Source: Brachyspira sp. CAG:484 (GTDB lineage: Bacteria; Cyanobacteriota; Vampirovibrionia; Gastranaerophilales; Gastranaerophilaceae). Taken from it: a stretch of DNA of 64,000 bases. Of this stretch, positions 18,021 through 26,008 are shown one piece after another. Made by a program: the position numbers and the translations under genes. The notes beneath the pieces are model-generated. The model searched no databases and was not told the DNA's origin. It worked only from the letters and a program-made list of their open reading frames with translations. Positions within the stretch are counted from its first letter, which is position 1; each line of letters opens with the position of its first letter. Location of the stretch: positions 151,093 through 215,092 of the forward strand of contig HF989736.1 of NCBI GenBank assembly GCA_000431315.1. Direction: 5' to 3'.

Positions 18021-18698
18021 TTATAATTTATACGGGTAATCTTTTTTAAACTCCCAGTTATCATGTTCTAAAAGACTTGAACAGAGATAAGCTCTGGTTT
18101 TACATTTATCTTTTAGCTCATCTCTTGTACGTGCTTCATAGCTTGGAGTACAGAAAGCCTGTTTGTTATTGCGGCAATGTCCTTCTCTCGCTTCAGGCGA
18201 CAGGCAGAAGAAGAATACAAATTCGTCTATTCCCGGAGTATTTGGTTTTCTATCACCGTTGATGTCAAATATAACATCCATACATACTCCATTGTAAAAC
18301 TGAACGCTGGAACCGTCTGCAAGATAGACTGCTGTATACGTTCCACTTTTTGTACCATCTTCCTCCACAGTATTTTTGCCACTTATAATTTTGGTATATT
18401 TAAAATATGGTGCAAGATACTGCATAAAAAAGTCTTTTGAAACTTCACCCTGAGCATCATAGTCAATATTACCATCGCTGTCTAGCTGCACGTCAGCCTT
18501 AACCCACTCCTTTGAATCTCCATTAACAGCCTCACTCATTACAATTGCCTGTTGCATTGTTGAATAAAACTTCTTTATTCTTGAAGCTGCTTCCACTTTT
18601 CTATAGTGTCCTACAAGTGCCGGCAATGTTAAAGCTACGACAACACCAATAATACCAATCGTAATCAGAACTTCAGCCAGAGTAAATCCTTTTCTCAT
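18021..18698 (-). CDS. Type IV pilin-like protein with ordinary short leader
   Basis: ATG 18698 is chosen because AAGGAG lies 6 bp upstream; ATG 18701 is next to it. The 226-residue product has a classic short prepilin leader, MRKG, before FTLAEVLITIGIIGVV, with Glu at +5 for assembly. The C-terminal body is Cys-containing and soluble, typical of the pseudopilins and minor pilins of this lineage. Unlike the three other pilin loci in this window, it has no poly-G leader and is intact. Repeated ATGAATATT motifs in the divergent promoter region may bind the adjacent HTH regulator. Confidence 0.85.
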   Translation of the reverse strand: MRKGFTLAEVLITIGIIGVVVALTLPALVGHYRKVEAASRIKKFYSTMQQAIVMSEAVNGDSKEWVKADVQLDSDGNIDYDAQGEVSKDFFMQYLAPYFKYTKIISGKNTVEEDGTKSGTYTAVYLADGSSVQFYNGVCMDVIFDINGDRKPNTPGIDEFVFFFCLSPEAREGHCRNNKQAFCTPSYEARTRDELKDKCKTRAYLCSSLLEHDNWEFKKDYPYKL

Positions 18699-18744
18699 CA
18701 TCAACTCCTTTTTTTATAAAACAATATGAATATTTTTAATAATT

Positions 18745-18759
18745 ATGAATATTATTCAT
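18745..18759. promoter_or_regulatory. Palindromic operator candidate between pilin and HTH genes
   Basis: ATGAATA-T-TATTCAT is a perfect palindrome with 7-bp arms in the short divergent intergenic region. Direct copies of ATGAATATT also occur at 18726-18734 and at 18811-18819 (over the second start codon). Confidence 0.45.
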
Positions 18760-18804
18760 GATTATACAATATTTTTCATACTTAGTCAATAGAATTGTAT
18801 AATA

Positions 18805-19035
18805 ATGTGTATGAATATTCGGGAAGAAGTAAGAATAATGCTATTTTCAAAGCAAATGACAATGACGGAATTAGCCAGACGTATGACTGAGCTGTCAGGC
18901 AAGCATTATTCACAGAGCCTAATATCTCATAAATTAAAAAGCGAATCACTTCGCTACACGGAAATGAAGTTAATCTGTAAAATTCTTGGCTACAGAATTT
19001 ATATTGACTTTGATGAAATCCGTCTGGGGCGTTAA
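18805..19035 (+). CDS. Small XRE-like HTH regulator
   Basis: The 76-residue protein has one helix-turn-helix (MTMTELARRMTELSGKHYSQ, then LISHKLKSESL) and an end (CKILGYRIYIDFDE) seen in small phage-type XRE regulators. The gene at 45876 in the tRNA-Asp element has the same design. It is divergent from the pilin gene at 18698, 106 bp apart. A TATAAT at 18798-18803 lies so close that the second ATG (18811) may be translated without a leader. ATGAATATT occurs at 18726, 18745 and 18811, which fits autoregulation and pilin control. Confidence 0.65.
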   Translation: MCMNIREEVRIMLFSKQMTMTELARRMTELSGKHYSQSLISHKLKSESLRYTEMKLICKILGYRIYIDFDEIRLGR

Positions 19036-19078
19036 AATTTATTATTTTATGTTATAATCATAATACAAGGAGATTATT

Positions 19079-19423
19079 ATGACGCTCAGAAATGAACGAG
19101 TAAGAAAAGAATTAATGAGGGACATCTCTGAAATTTTAAGAAAAGAAATCCGCGGTCTGGCAGGAGTAGTTTCAGTTGTAGATGTCGAAGTTTCACATGA
19201 CAATTCGTTTGCAAAAGTTATTTACAGTGTTTTAGGTTCGGAAGAACAAATCGAAAAAACAAAAGAAATAATTGAGCACAGTACCCCGAAAATAAGATTT
19301 GAAGTAGGCAAACGTATAAGACTACGTCTTACACCGGAGTTAAAATTTGTCTATACGGACTCGCTTGAAAAAGGTTCAAGGGTAAGTGAAATCATTGATA
19401 AAATTTCAAGAGGGGAATTGTAA
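19079..19423 (+). CDS. rbfA: Ribosome-binding factor A
   Basis: The 114-residue KH-type protein helps mature the 16S rRNA 5' end in the 30S subunit. The start RNERVRKELMRDISEIL, the central VSVVDVEVSHDNSFAKVIYS, and the end VGKRIRLRLTPELKFVYTDS match the family. A TATAAT lies at 19053-19058 and AAGGAG precedes the ATG. It is followed directly by truB, as in many bacteria. Confidence 0.95.
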   Translation: MTLRNERVRKELMRDISEILRKEIRGLAGVVSVVDVEVSHDNSFAKVIYSVLGSEEQIEKTKEIIEHSTPKIRFEVGKRIRLRLTPELKFVYTDSLEKGSRVSEIIDKISRGEL

Positions 19424-19424
19424 C

Positions 19425-20369
19425 TTGAGCAGCGAAAATCCTATTCATGACTGCTCACATTCAACGGCGCTTCCATCCCAGACTAATGCGGGCGGTTCGT
19501 CGTCAGCTTGCAACCCGAAGTTTGGCTTTTTGAATATCTACAAGCCAAAAGGAATGACCTCTCATGATGTAGTTGCGCGCCTTCGCAAACTTACGGGAAT
19601 TAAACAGATTGGTCATACAGGCACACTTGACCCGTTTGCGGAAGGAGTTCTTCCTGTATGTATAGGAAAATCAACAAGACTTATTGAATATCTTGCGGAT
19701 GATAAAGAATATATTGCAACCATTCAATTCGGCTCAAATACAACAACTTATGACCTTGAGGGTGAAATAAGCGCAACGTTTGATAAAAAGGTGAACAGCC
19801 AGGAGGTTATAGAAGCTCTTAAGAATTTTGAAGGAGAAATTTCACAGCTTCCGCCATTATACTCCGCAATAAAGGTAAAAGGCAAAAAGCTTTATGAATA
19901 TGCAAGAAAAGGGGAAAAAGTTGAACTTCACCCCCGCCAGGTTACTATACATAAAATAGAACTGAAAGATTTTGATGAGGAACACCAAACTGCCAGAATA
20001 TTAATTTCATGTTCAAAAGGAACCTATATCCGCTCTATAGCATTTGATTTAGGTAAAATATTGAATTGCGGCGGTCATTTGATAAAACTTATCCGCACAA
20101 AAGCCGGCAGGTTTAGTATTGATAAAAGCATACATCTTGAAGGAATTAATGTTGAAGAACATATTATTAATCCGCTGGAAATTCTTGAACTGCCTGCAAT
20201 CGAAATAACACAGAACGAACATGAGCGGATACTTCATGGACAATTTTTGCAAAACAAAACTTCAAAATGTGTTGATTTTTTAATTTTGATTTATAATAAT
20301 AGCATAAGTGCAATCGGCACTGCTGACGGTGATAAAATATTAGTAAAGAAAGTGTTTGATACTCTATGA
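19425..20369 (+). CDS. truB: tRNA pseudouridine-55 synthase
   Basis: The start is taken as TTG 19425, 1 bp after the rbfA stop, because GAGGGG precedes it; upstream in-frame ATG 19386 lies inside rbfA. About 35 poorly conserved residues with Ser and Cys precede the enzyme core. The core opens with FGFLNIYKPKGMTSHDVVARL and carries the catalytic motif GHTGTLDPFAEGVLP, whose Asp makes pseudouridine 55 of tRNA. Later motifs QLPPLYSAIKVKGKKLYEYA and GTYIRSIAFDLG are present. The extra N-terminal segment is unusual. Confidence 0.93.
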   Translation: MSSENPIHDCSHSTALPSQTNAGGSSSACNPKFGFLNIYKPKGMTSHDVVARLRKLTGIKQIGHTGTLDPFAEGVLPVCIGKSTRLIEYLADDKEYIATIQFGSNTTTYDLEGEISATFDKKVNSQEVIEALKNFEGEISQLPPLYSAIKVKGKKLYEYARKGEKVELHPRQVTIHKIELKDFDEEHQTARILISCSKGTYIRSIAFDLGKILNCGGHLIKLIRTKAGRFSIDKSIHLEGINVEEHIINPLEILELPAIEITQNEHERILHGQFLQNKTSKCVDFLILIYNNSISAIGTADGDKILVKKVFDTL

Positions 20370-21232
20370 AAAAATTAATGTTAGCGTTGGGAATTTTGCT
20401 GTTTAGTGCAAATGTTTCATTTGCAGACTGTCTGACCTTCCAGTGTCCTGCAAATCCTGAACTGTCAAATGGCTTTGCAAGAGCACTGAGCAACGCAACA
20501 GGTACTAATTTTATCGCAGAAAAAGCAGCGCAGTCTATTATAAAAAGCCAGATAAAAAAAGAGGCAAAAGGCAGCTTTAATGTTAAAGTAGATTCATTCA
20601 GTCTGCCTGATTTGAAGGCTGGAAGATTTAAAGGAATTGAAATTACCGGAAAAGACATTGTTGCTGATGATGTTTATCTCTCTTATTTAAAATTAAAAAC
20701 CTTATGTGATTATAATTACATTGTCGTTGACGCAAAAAATAACACAGCAACATTTAAAGAAGATTTTGGCATGGCATTTGCCGCATCTTTAACTGAAAAT
20801 GACCTTAATAATACAATGAAAGCCGCAGGTTACAATGCACTCATTGATGAACTCAATTCAGTAGGCGGAAGCTTTAATCTGTTTAAAATAACAACTTCTC
20901 ATGTAAAAATCAGAGATAATAAATTTATGTATGTTGTACAAGTTGCGTTTCCTTTTGTTAGTACAAAAAAAGATGTTGTGCTTACCGCTGATATAAATGT
21001 CCATAACGGTAAAATAATATTTTCTCATACAAAGTTGATAAACAATTATTTTGCAATGGATCTAAGCAATGCAGCATATGCAATAAATTACTTAAACCCG
21101 CTTAATTTCACATTGAAAATTCTGGAAAATAAAGATGCAGATATGCAGGTAAATGAAGCGGTAATAAAAGATAATAAAATCAATGTAGATGGTACAATTT
21201 TGGTTTTAAAAGACGTGGTTACCAAAAACTAA
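20366..21232 (+). CDS. DUF2993/LmeA-like exported lipid-binding protein
   Basis: The 288-residue protein has an N-terminal signal peptide (KKLMLALGILLFSANVSFA, cut likely after Ala). A DUF2993-like body follows, with a GSFNVKVDSFSLPDLKAGRF segment and long alternating strands. The family binds phospholipid in the envelope in actinobacteria and is common in cyanobacteria. The exact ligand is unknown. Its ATG overlaps the truB stop by 4 bp, so it belongs to that operon. Confidence 0.65.
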   Translation: MKKLMLALGILLFSANVSFADCLTFQCPANPELSNGFARALSNATGTNFIAEKAAQSIIKSQIKKEAKGSFNVKVDSFSLPDLKAGRFKGIEITGKDIVADDVYLSYLKLKTLCDYNYIVVDAKNNTATFKEDFGMAFAASLTENDLNNTMKAAGYNALIDELNSVGGSFNLFKITTSHVKIRDNKFMYVVQVAFPFVSTKKDVVLTADINVHNGKIIFSHTKLINNYFAMDLSNAAYAINYLNPLNFTLKILENKDADMQVNEAVIKDNKINVDGTILVLKDVVTKN

Positions 21233-21242
21233 GGAATAGAGT

Positions 21243-21869
21243 ATGAAAAAATCATCATCATCAAATCAGAACATATTTTTAGGTGTAATAGCTGTAGCAA
21301 TGGTTGCAGCGTCAGTATTTATCGGACTTAAACTCCTTGGACCCGGCGATACCGGCACAGAAATTCCGGGAGCACAGGAGCAGGAACCACCTGTAGCAGT
21401 AAAACCTGCGGAAATTCCGGAAACACCTGAAACAGAAAAACCTAAGGAGTATGTTAACGTTGTCTTTATAGGTCAGAATGAAAACCATGAAGAGGTTTAT
21501 AAAATAGTAAAACGTGAATATGCTCCTGATATTGACGGCTCAAAGATTAAATATGCAATAAATACTCTTGTATTAGGTCCTAAAGCAGGAGAAAAATCAA
21601 AGGGAATTTATACTGAAATACCTTCCGGAACAGAGGTAATAAATGTTCAGGAAAGACCGGACAAAGTTATAATTAACCTTTCATCAAACTTTGAATACGG
21701 CGGAGGAACTGACAGCGTATACAAAAGACTTTATCAGCTAATTAAGACTGCCCGCAAAAATACAGAAAAACCTGTTTACCTCTACTTAGACGGAAAACAG
21801 GCAGATGTAATCGGCGGTGACGGAATTATGATAACCCAGCCGTTAAACGAAAATTCTATAGGCGAGTAA
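21243..21869 (+). CDS. Membrane-anchored GerMN-domain protein
   Basis: The 208-residue protein has a short cytoplasmic start, one transmembrane helix (about 12-32), a Pro/Glu-rich linker (40-68), and a GerMN domain. Domain marks are YVNVVFIGQN, INTLVLGPKAGEKSKGIYTEIP, VINLSSNF and the end GGDGIMITQPL. GerMN domains occur in envelope and spore-coat proteins and may bind ligands or partners. There are no sporulation genes nearby, so an envelope role is more likely. It sits 10 bp after the DUF2993 gene. Confidence 0.8.
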   Translation: MKKSSSSNQNIFLGVIAVAMVAASVFIGLKLLGPGDTGTEIPGAQEQEPPVAVKPAEIPETPETEKPKEYVNVVFIGQNENHEEVYKIVKREYAPDIDGSKIKYAINTLVLGPKAGEKSKGIYTEIPSGTEVINVQERPDKVIINLSSNFEYGGGTDSVYKRLYQLIKTARKNTEKPVYLYLDGKQADVIGGDGIMITQPLNENSIGE

Positions 21870-21875
21870 TCCTGT

Positions 21876-22142
21876 ATGGAAAAAGATTTAGATTATTATT
21901 TAAACCTTGATTGGACACTTATTGAAGGCAAAGATTTGGATTTTGAAGGAAAACCTTATCATTATGTTATGATAGAGGAAATACCGAGTTTTTGCTTTTG
22001 TGCCAAAACTGCAGAAAAGGCAAGAGAGAATTATAAAAAACAGCTTAAGCTATCATTAATGGTAATGCTTGAGAGCGGAGAACACATTATAGAACCGGGT
22101 GAAGAGGATGATGAACCCGATTGGGAAAACATCTGCCCGTAA
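21876..22142 (+). CDS. HicB-like fold protein without a HicA partner
   Basis: The 88-residue product has the partial RNase H-like HicB core: YHYVMIEEIPSFCFCAKT, then a helix (AEKARENYKKQLKLSLMVML), then SGEHIIEPGEEDD. HicB antitoxins normally pair with a HicA toxin and carry a C-terminal DNA-binding part. Neither is present, so this is an orphan, possibly domesticated. It is 6 bp downstream of the GerMN gene and directly upstream of a phase-variable pilin. Confidence 0.6.
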   Translation: MEKDLDYYLNLDWTLIEGKDLDFEGKPYHYVMIEEIPSFCFCAKTAEKARENYKKQLKLSLMVMLESGEHIIEPGEEDDEPDWENICP

Positions 22143-22161
22143 AATAAAAAGGAGGATAAAA

Positions 22162-22927
22162 ATGCAAAACACAATTATAGCTTCAAAATCTGTTAAGGGG
22201 GGGGGGCTTAGGTAACGCCGGCGGGCTTTTTCACGCTTTGGGATTATCCCGTAATTCTGCATTCACTTTAGCTGAGGTTTTGATTACTCTGGGGATTATA
22301 GGTGTTGTTGCGTCTATGACACTGCCGGCAATTCTACAAAACAAGCAGAATAAAGAATTACAAACAGCACTACTCAAAAATTACAGCATAATACAACAAG
22401 TTTTGGATAGAATGACTCTTGATAGAGGAGTTCGTCCAAAGTCATCAGATTTTGATTACCTTGAGTTTGCGCCGGAATTTTTAAAGTATTTCAACAGAAC
22501 TACAATGTGCAATGAAGGTCAGGAAGGTTGTGCCAGCAAAATAGAAGATGAAAACGACAGCAATAACAAAACTATGATAAAAGAATATCTTACCTATAAT
22601 AAATCACGTAACGTCAGCACAACATATTTTGATGACGGTAAATTTCGAACACTAACTGAGTATTATATGTTTGAAAATCAATTTCCAGAACTGCTAATCA
22701 TCACAGTTGATGTAAACGGGATTAAGAAAAAACCAAATATATGGGGGCATGATCTGTTCAGTTTTCAGCTTTTAAAAAACGGAAAACTCATACCGGCCGG
22801 CACTCCAAATACAAACTTTGCCAATAAAGACACATATTGTTCAGCCGGCTCCACTCACAAGTTGAATGGCATCGGATGTACTTATTATGCAATTACAGAC
22901 AAAAGCTACTGGAAAAATTTGCCGTAA
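22162..22927 (+). CDS. Phase-variable pilin-like gene, locus 1 (frame OFF in this sequence)
   Basis: ATG 22162 follows AAAGGAGGA at good spacing. It reads 17 codons (ending KGGGLR) and then meets TAA at 22213, because a ten-G tract (22197-22206) shifts the frame. With nine Gs the same start would read through a 33-residue leader rich in Gly into NSAFTLAEVLITLGIIGVVA and the full pilin body to 22927. The pilin body therefore lies in the +1 frame (open from about 22238). The residue before the mature Phe is Ala, not the usual Gly. The C-terminal part has Cys residues and the YWKNLP end shared with locus 3. Confidence 0.8.
22197..22206 (+). repeat. Ten-G homopolymer tract, locus 1
   Basis: Ten consecutive Gs in an AT-rich genome, at codons 12-15 of the pilin leader. 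One G fewer restores the reading frame. Such tracts are hot spots for slipped-strand mispairing. Confidence 0.95.
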
Positions 22928-22930
22928 CAT

Positions 22931-24091
22931 TTAGTTTTTATAAACTTCTGCATACTTTGGGTTAACAGCAAGCCACTTGAATGCAGCTTCTTCTGTTTCC
23001 GGAATATCAATAACGAAAGTTCCGCCGTATCTTCCGCGGGAAAAGGCAAGATACCCCTCTTTAGCAAGATTTTGGAACGCTTTTCTTATTGTATTTGGGC
23101 TCAAATCCATTTCTTTCGATAATTCCATTATGGAAGGAAGTTTTGAGCCTATTTCATAATTCTCGCTAATCATACGCTTAATATGGTTTTGGGTTTTTTC
23201 ATAATAATAAAAAGCTGTTTCCTGTGCAGGAGCAAAAATTGAAGTTTCTTTTTTTATAAGTATATTCTTATCATTAGGAAGCTTTATAACAGTTGTGCCG
23301 TAACGACCGCGCCGCGGAAGCAGAATACCTTCATCAATCAGCACCTTTAAGGCATCATGAATTGTTTTTATGCTTACCTTTAAGAGTTTTGACAGCTCGG
23401 AATGTGCAGGGAGTTTATCTCCAACCTTCAAGCTTGATGTTATGTAATTTTTTAAATCATTCTCAACTTTATTAACAAGAGTTTTTTGTGTAATTGTGGA
23501 AGGTGTCTGTTCCATTATAAAATCAGTATTTTTAAGCAGCCAGCCTGATTCCTTTGAATTTTTAAACTTATGTTCAATAATACCTTCAGTGCACAAAAAT
23601 TCAAGAGCAAGTCTTGTTGTATTAGCCGAGCAGCCTATAATTGTTGCGATTGTTCTGGAGGAAGGCAGGTTTTGACCTGACTTGAACTTATGTTCAAGAA
23701 TATATTGCTTAATCTCAGCAATTGCAATTTCACGTTTTGAAGTAAGCTTACGTATATTTACACTCTCTTTATTCTTATCTCTAATCATAGTTCCGATACA
23801 TTGCTTGGACTCTACATAGCCTAAATCTTCTATATATCTTAAAGCATTTTGTATGGTTCCAACGCTTACCCCGAGAAAATATGCAAATTCAGCTTTTGAA
23901 GGGAGAAGATTATTAGGTTCTATAATGCCGTCTTTTAACCCTGCGTCAATCCAGTTAATCATCCATTTTGCAATTGCAACAGCTTTTGATTCAAAAATAT
24001 TTTTTAAATCAGGTGCACCGGCATTTATATCTGAAATTTTAAGCTGCCTTAAGCCCGCTTTCTGCGGCAAAATATAACTTTCTTCCTTCAT
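22931..24091 (-). CDS. Regulator with four tandem GntR-type winged helices
   Basis: ATG 24091 lies 7 bp after AAAAGGA; a GTG two codons upstream is less likely. The 386-residue protein contains four GntR-like wHTH units with no effector domain. Their cores are LPSKAEFAYFLGVSVGTIQN, LPSSRTIATIIGCSANTTRL, LPAHSELSKLLKVSIKTIHD and LPSIMELSKEMDLSPNTIRK. Each is followed by a wing such as RRGRYGTTV or SRGRYGGTF. Normal GntR regulators have one such unit plus a UTRA, FCD or MocR ligand domain. The protein could clasp long or repeated operators. It is convergent with pilin locus 1. Confidence 0.8.
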   Translation of the reverse strand: MKEESYILPQKAGLRQLKISDINAGAPDLKNIFESKAVAIAKWMINWIDAGLKDGIIEPNNLLPSKAEFAYFLGVSVGTIQNALRYIEDLGYVESKQCIGTMIRDKNKESVNIRKLTSKREIAIAEIKQYILEHKFKSGQNLPSSRTIATIIGCSANTTRLALEFLCTEGIIEHKFKNSKESGWLLKNTDFIMEQTPSTITQKTLVNKVENDLKNYITSSLKVGDKLPAHSELSKLLKVSIKTIHDALKVLIDEGILLPRRGRYGTTVIKLPNDKNILIKKETSIFAPAQETAFYYYEKTQNHIKRMISENYEIGSKLPSIMELSKEMDLSPNTIRKAFQNLAKEGYLAFSRGRYGGTFVIDIPETEEAAFKWLAVNPKYAEVYKN

Positions 24092-24184
24092 ACACACAAA
24101 TCCTTTTTAATTTATTAATAATACACTATTTATAAAAAAACATCAATATTTTTTTTGTTATTTTATGAAGAAGAATTTACAAAC

Positions 24185-24214
24185 TAAAAAGGTGCAAGAA
24201 TAATCTTACACCTT
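24185..24214 (-). terminator. Terminator of the ribbon-helix-helix gene
   Basis: AAGGTG-c-AAGA and TCTT-a-CACCTT form a stem with one mismatch and a 4-nt loop (24189-24214). On the minus strand it is followed by a T-run, as expected for the end of the 24251-24439 gene. Confidence 0.75.
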
Positions 24215-24250
24215 TCATCAACCCAAATCTGCGCCATTCTCTAAGAAAAT

Positions 24251-24439
24251 TTATTCTAACAACTCTTCAAGGATGCTGGCATTTTTGCTTGCTGTTGTAG
24301 ACTCACGAACCTTTTGTTTGTAAATGTAAGTGCGCAGCGCTTCTCTGATTAATTCACTGCGTGAACGATTTTCTCCGTCTGCAACCTGATCAATCTTGTT
24401 CAAAAATTCTTCGGGCATAGAAATAAGTACTCGCGCCAT
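24251..24439 (-). CDS. CopG/Arc ribbon-helix-helix DNA-binding protein
   Basis: The 62-residue protein has the RHH layout: strand ARVLISMP, helix EEFLNKIDQVADG, turn ENRSRSELIREALRTYI. It binds DNA as a dimer and could be an antitoxin or small repressor. No toxin gene is next to it. AAAGGAG precedes the ATG and a terminator follows, so it is a single-gene transcript. Confidence 0.8.
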   Translation of the reverse strand: MARVLISMPEEFLNKIDQVADGENRSRSELIREALRTYIYKQKVRESTTASKNASILEELLE

Positions 24440-24684
24440 ATATTCTCCTTTTCTCTATTGTTATAAAATTCTCTTATACTTTATTAAAAACATTCGACTA
24501 TAAAAAAGTGCTATTTTTTATATCCTATTTATATATAAATTTTACAAACCCTTGCCTTCATTGAACTTTAGCCCCAAAAACCCTCTTAATATTTTGTAAC
24601 AATTTCAGACAATTTGCCCTTTTATAACTTATGTAACTTTACAACATGCTTGGTTTAATATATTATTAGAAAAAGAGGTCGTTT

Positions 24685-25410
24685 ATGGAAAACAAATTAA
24701 AGTATAAGAGAGTACTTATAAAGATAAGCGGAGAGGCACTTTTGGGTGAACAGCAATTCGGGATTGACCAAAATCCTGTTAGAATGATTGCTGAAGAGAT
24801 AAAAAAAGCACGTGATTTAGGTGCCCAGATAGCTGTTGTTGTAGGCGGAGGAAACATCTTCCGCGGAATGAAAAACAGCGCAAAATTAGGTATGGATCAG
24901 GCATCAGGCGATTATGTCGGAATGCTTGCAACCGTTATGAATGCAATTGCACTCCAGAGTGCATTTAATCAGATAGGCGTTCCTTGCAGAGTTCAGAGCG
25001 CTCTTGCGATAAATCAGGTTGCCGAACCTTATATCAGACATCGGGCAATAAGACACCTGGAAAAAGGAAGAGTTGTAATTTTTGCTGCCGGAACAGGAAA
25101 TCCATTCTTTACAACAGATACAGCAGCAGCACTGAGAGCGTCTGAAATAAATGCGGAAGCTCTTTTAATGGCAAAAAATGGAGTAGACGGAGTTTATACA
25201 GATGATCCGCGAACTAATCCTAATGCAAAAAAATTAGAAAAAATAACCTACGATGACATAATTAAGAATGGTTTGAAAGTCATGGATACATCAGCGTGTG
25301 CTTTGTGTAAACAAAATAACATTCCGATTGTAGTATTTGACTTCGATGCGCAAAACGGAATTTGTAAGATCTTAAATTCAGAAGAAATAGGAACATACAT
25401 AAGTTTATAG
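24685..25410 (+). CDS. pyrH: Uridylate kinase (UMP kinase)
   Basis: The 241-residue enzyme phosphorylates UMP to UDP in pyrimidine synthesis. It is of the bacterial amino-acid-kinase type: LIKISGEALLG for ATP phosphates, VVGGGNIFRG, MGMLATVMNAIA-like helix, and the FAAGTGNPFFTTDTAAALRA signature. The product length is normal. It opens the pyrH-frr-cdsA-rnc-rpe operon, in which the next four genes overlap or nearly abut. Confidence 0.97.
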   Translation: MENKLKYKRVLIKISGEALLGEQQFGIDQNPVRMIAEEIKKARDLGAQIAVVVGGGNIFRGMKNSAKLGMDQASGDYVGMLATVMNAIALQSAFNQIGVPCRVQSALAINQVAEPYIRHRAIRHLEKGRVVIFAAGTGNPFFTTDTAAALRASEINAEALLMAKNGVDGVYTDDPRTNPNAKKLEKITYDDIIKNGLKVMDTSACALCKQNNIPIVVFDFDAQNGICKILNSEEIGTYISL

Positions 25411-25429
25411 ATTAAAGAAAGAGGTAAAA

Positions 25430-26008
25430 ATGTCAGAACAGGCAAATGATTCTTTGGAAGAATTATTTTTATTCGGCGAAGAAAAAATGGAAAAAGCTAT
25501 TAACCAGCTAAAAAAAGAATTTGGTTCAATCCGTTCAGGACGCGCAAACCCATTAATTCTTGACAAAGTTATGGTTGATTACTATGGCGCACCAACACAG
25601 TTAAGACAAATGTCACAGGTTACAGTTCAGGATGGAACAACACTTGTAATTACACCTTATGATAAATCAGTATTGAAAGAAATCGAAAAAGCTATTATCA
25701 AAGCTGAAATCGGTATTACACCAAACAGTGACGGCATTTGCATCAGATTAGCATTCCCGCCGTTAACTGAAGAAAGAAGAAAAGAAATAGTTAAAGACGT
25801 TAAAAAAATCGGTGAAGAAGCAAAAATTGCAATTAGAAATATTCGTCGCGATATGACCGATGATTTGAAAAAAATAGAAAAAAATGAAAAATTACCTGAA
25901 GATTTAGTTAAGGATAATCAGGACAAAATCCAAAAATTAACAGATAAATTCACAGGTATAATTGACAGCTGCGTGGCAGATAAAGAAAAAGAGGTTCTTA
26001 CTGTATAA
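25430..26008 (+). CDS. frr: Ribosome recycling factor
   Basis: The 192-residue protein splits post-termination ribosomes with EF-G. The body shows EFGSIRSGRANPLILDKV, YYGAPTQLRQMSQVTV, PYDKSVLKEIEKAI and the C-terminal helical half ending LTDKFTGIIDSCVADKEKEV. About seven extra residues at the N terminus are acidic. AAAGAGGT precedes the ATG. Its stop overlaps the cdsA start by one base (TAATG). Confidence 0.97.
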   Translation: MSEQANDSLEELFLFGEEKMEKAINQLKKEFGSIRSGRANPLILDKVMVDYYGAPTQLRQMSQVTVQDGTTLVITPYDKSVLKEIEKAIIKAEIGITPNSDGICIRLAFPPLTEERRKEIVKDVKKIGEEAKIAIRNIRRDMTDDLKKIEKNEKLPEDLVKDNQDKIQKLTDKFTGIIDSCVADKEKEVLTV

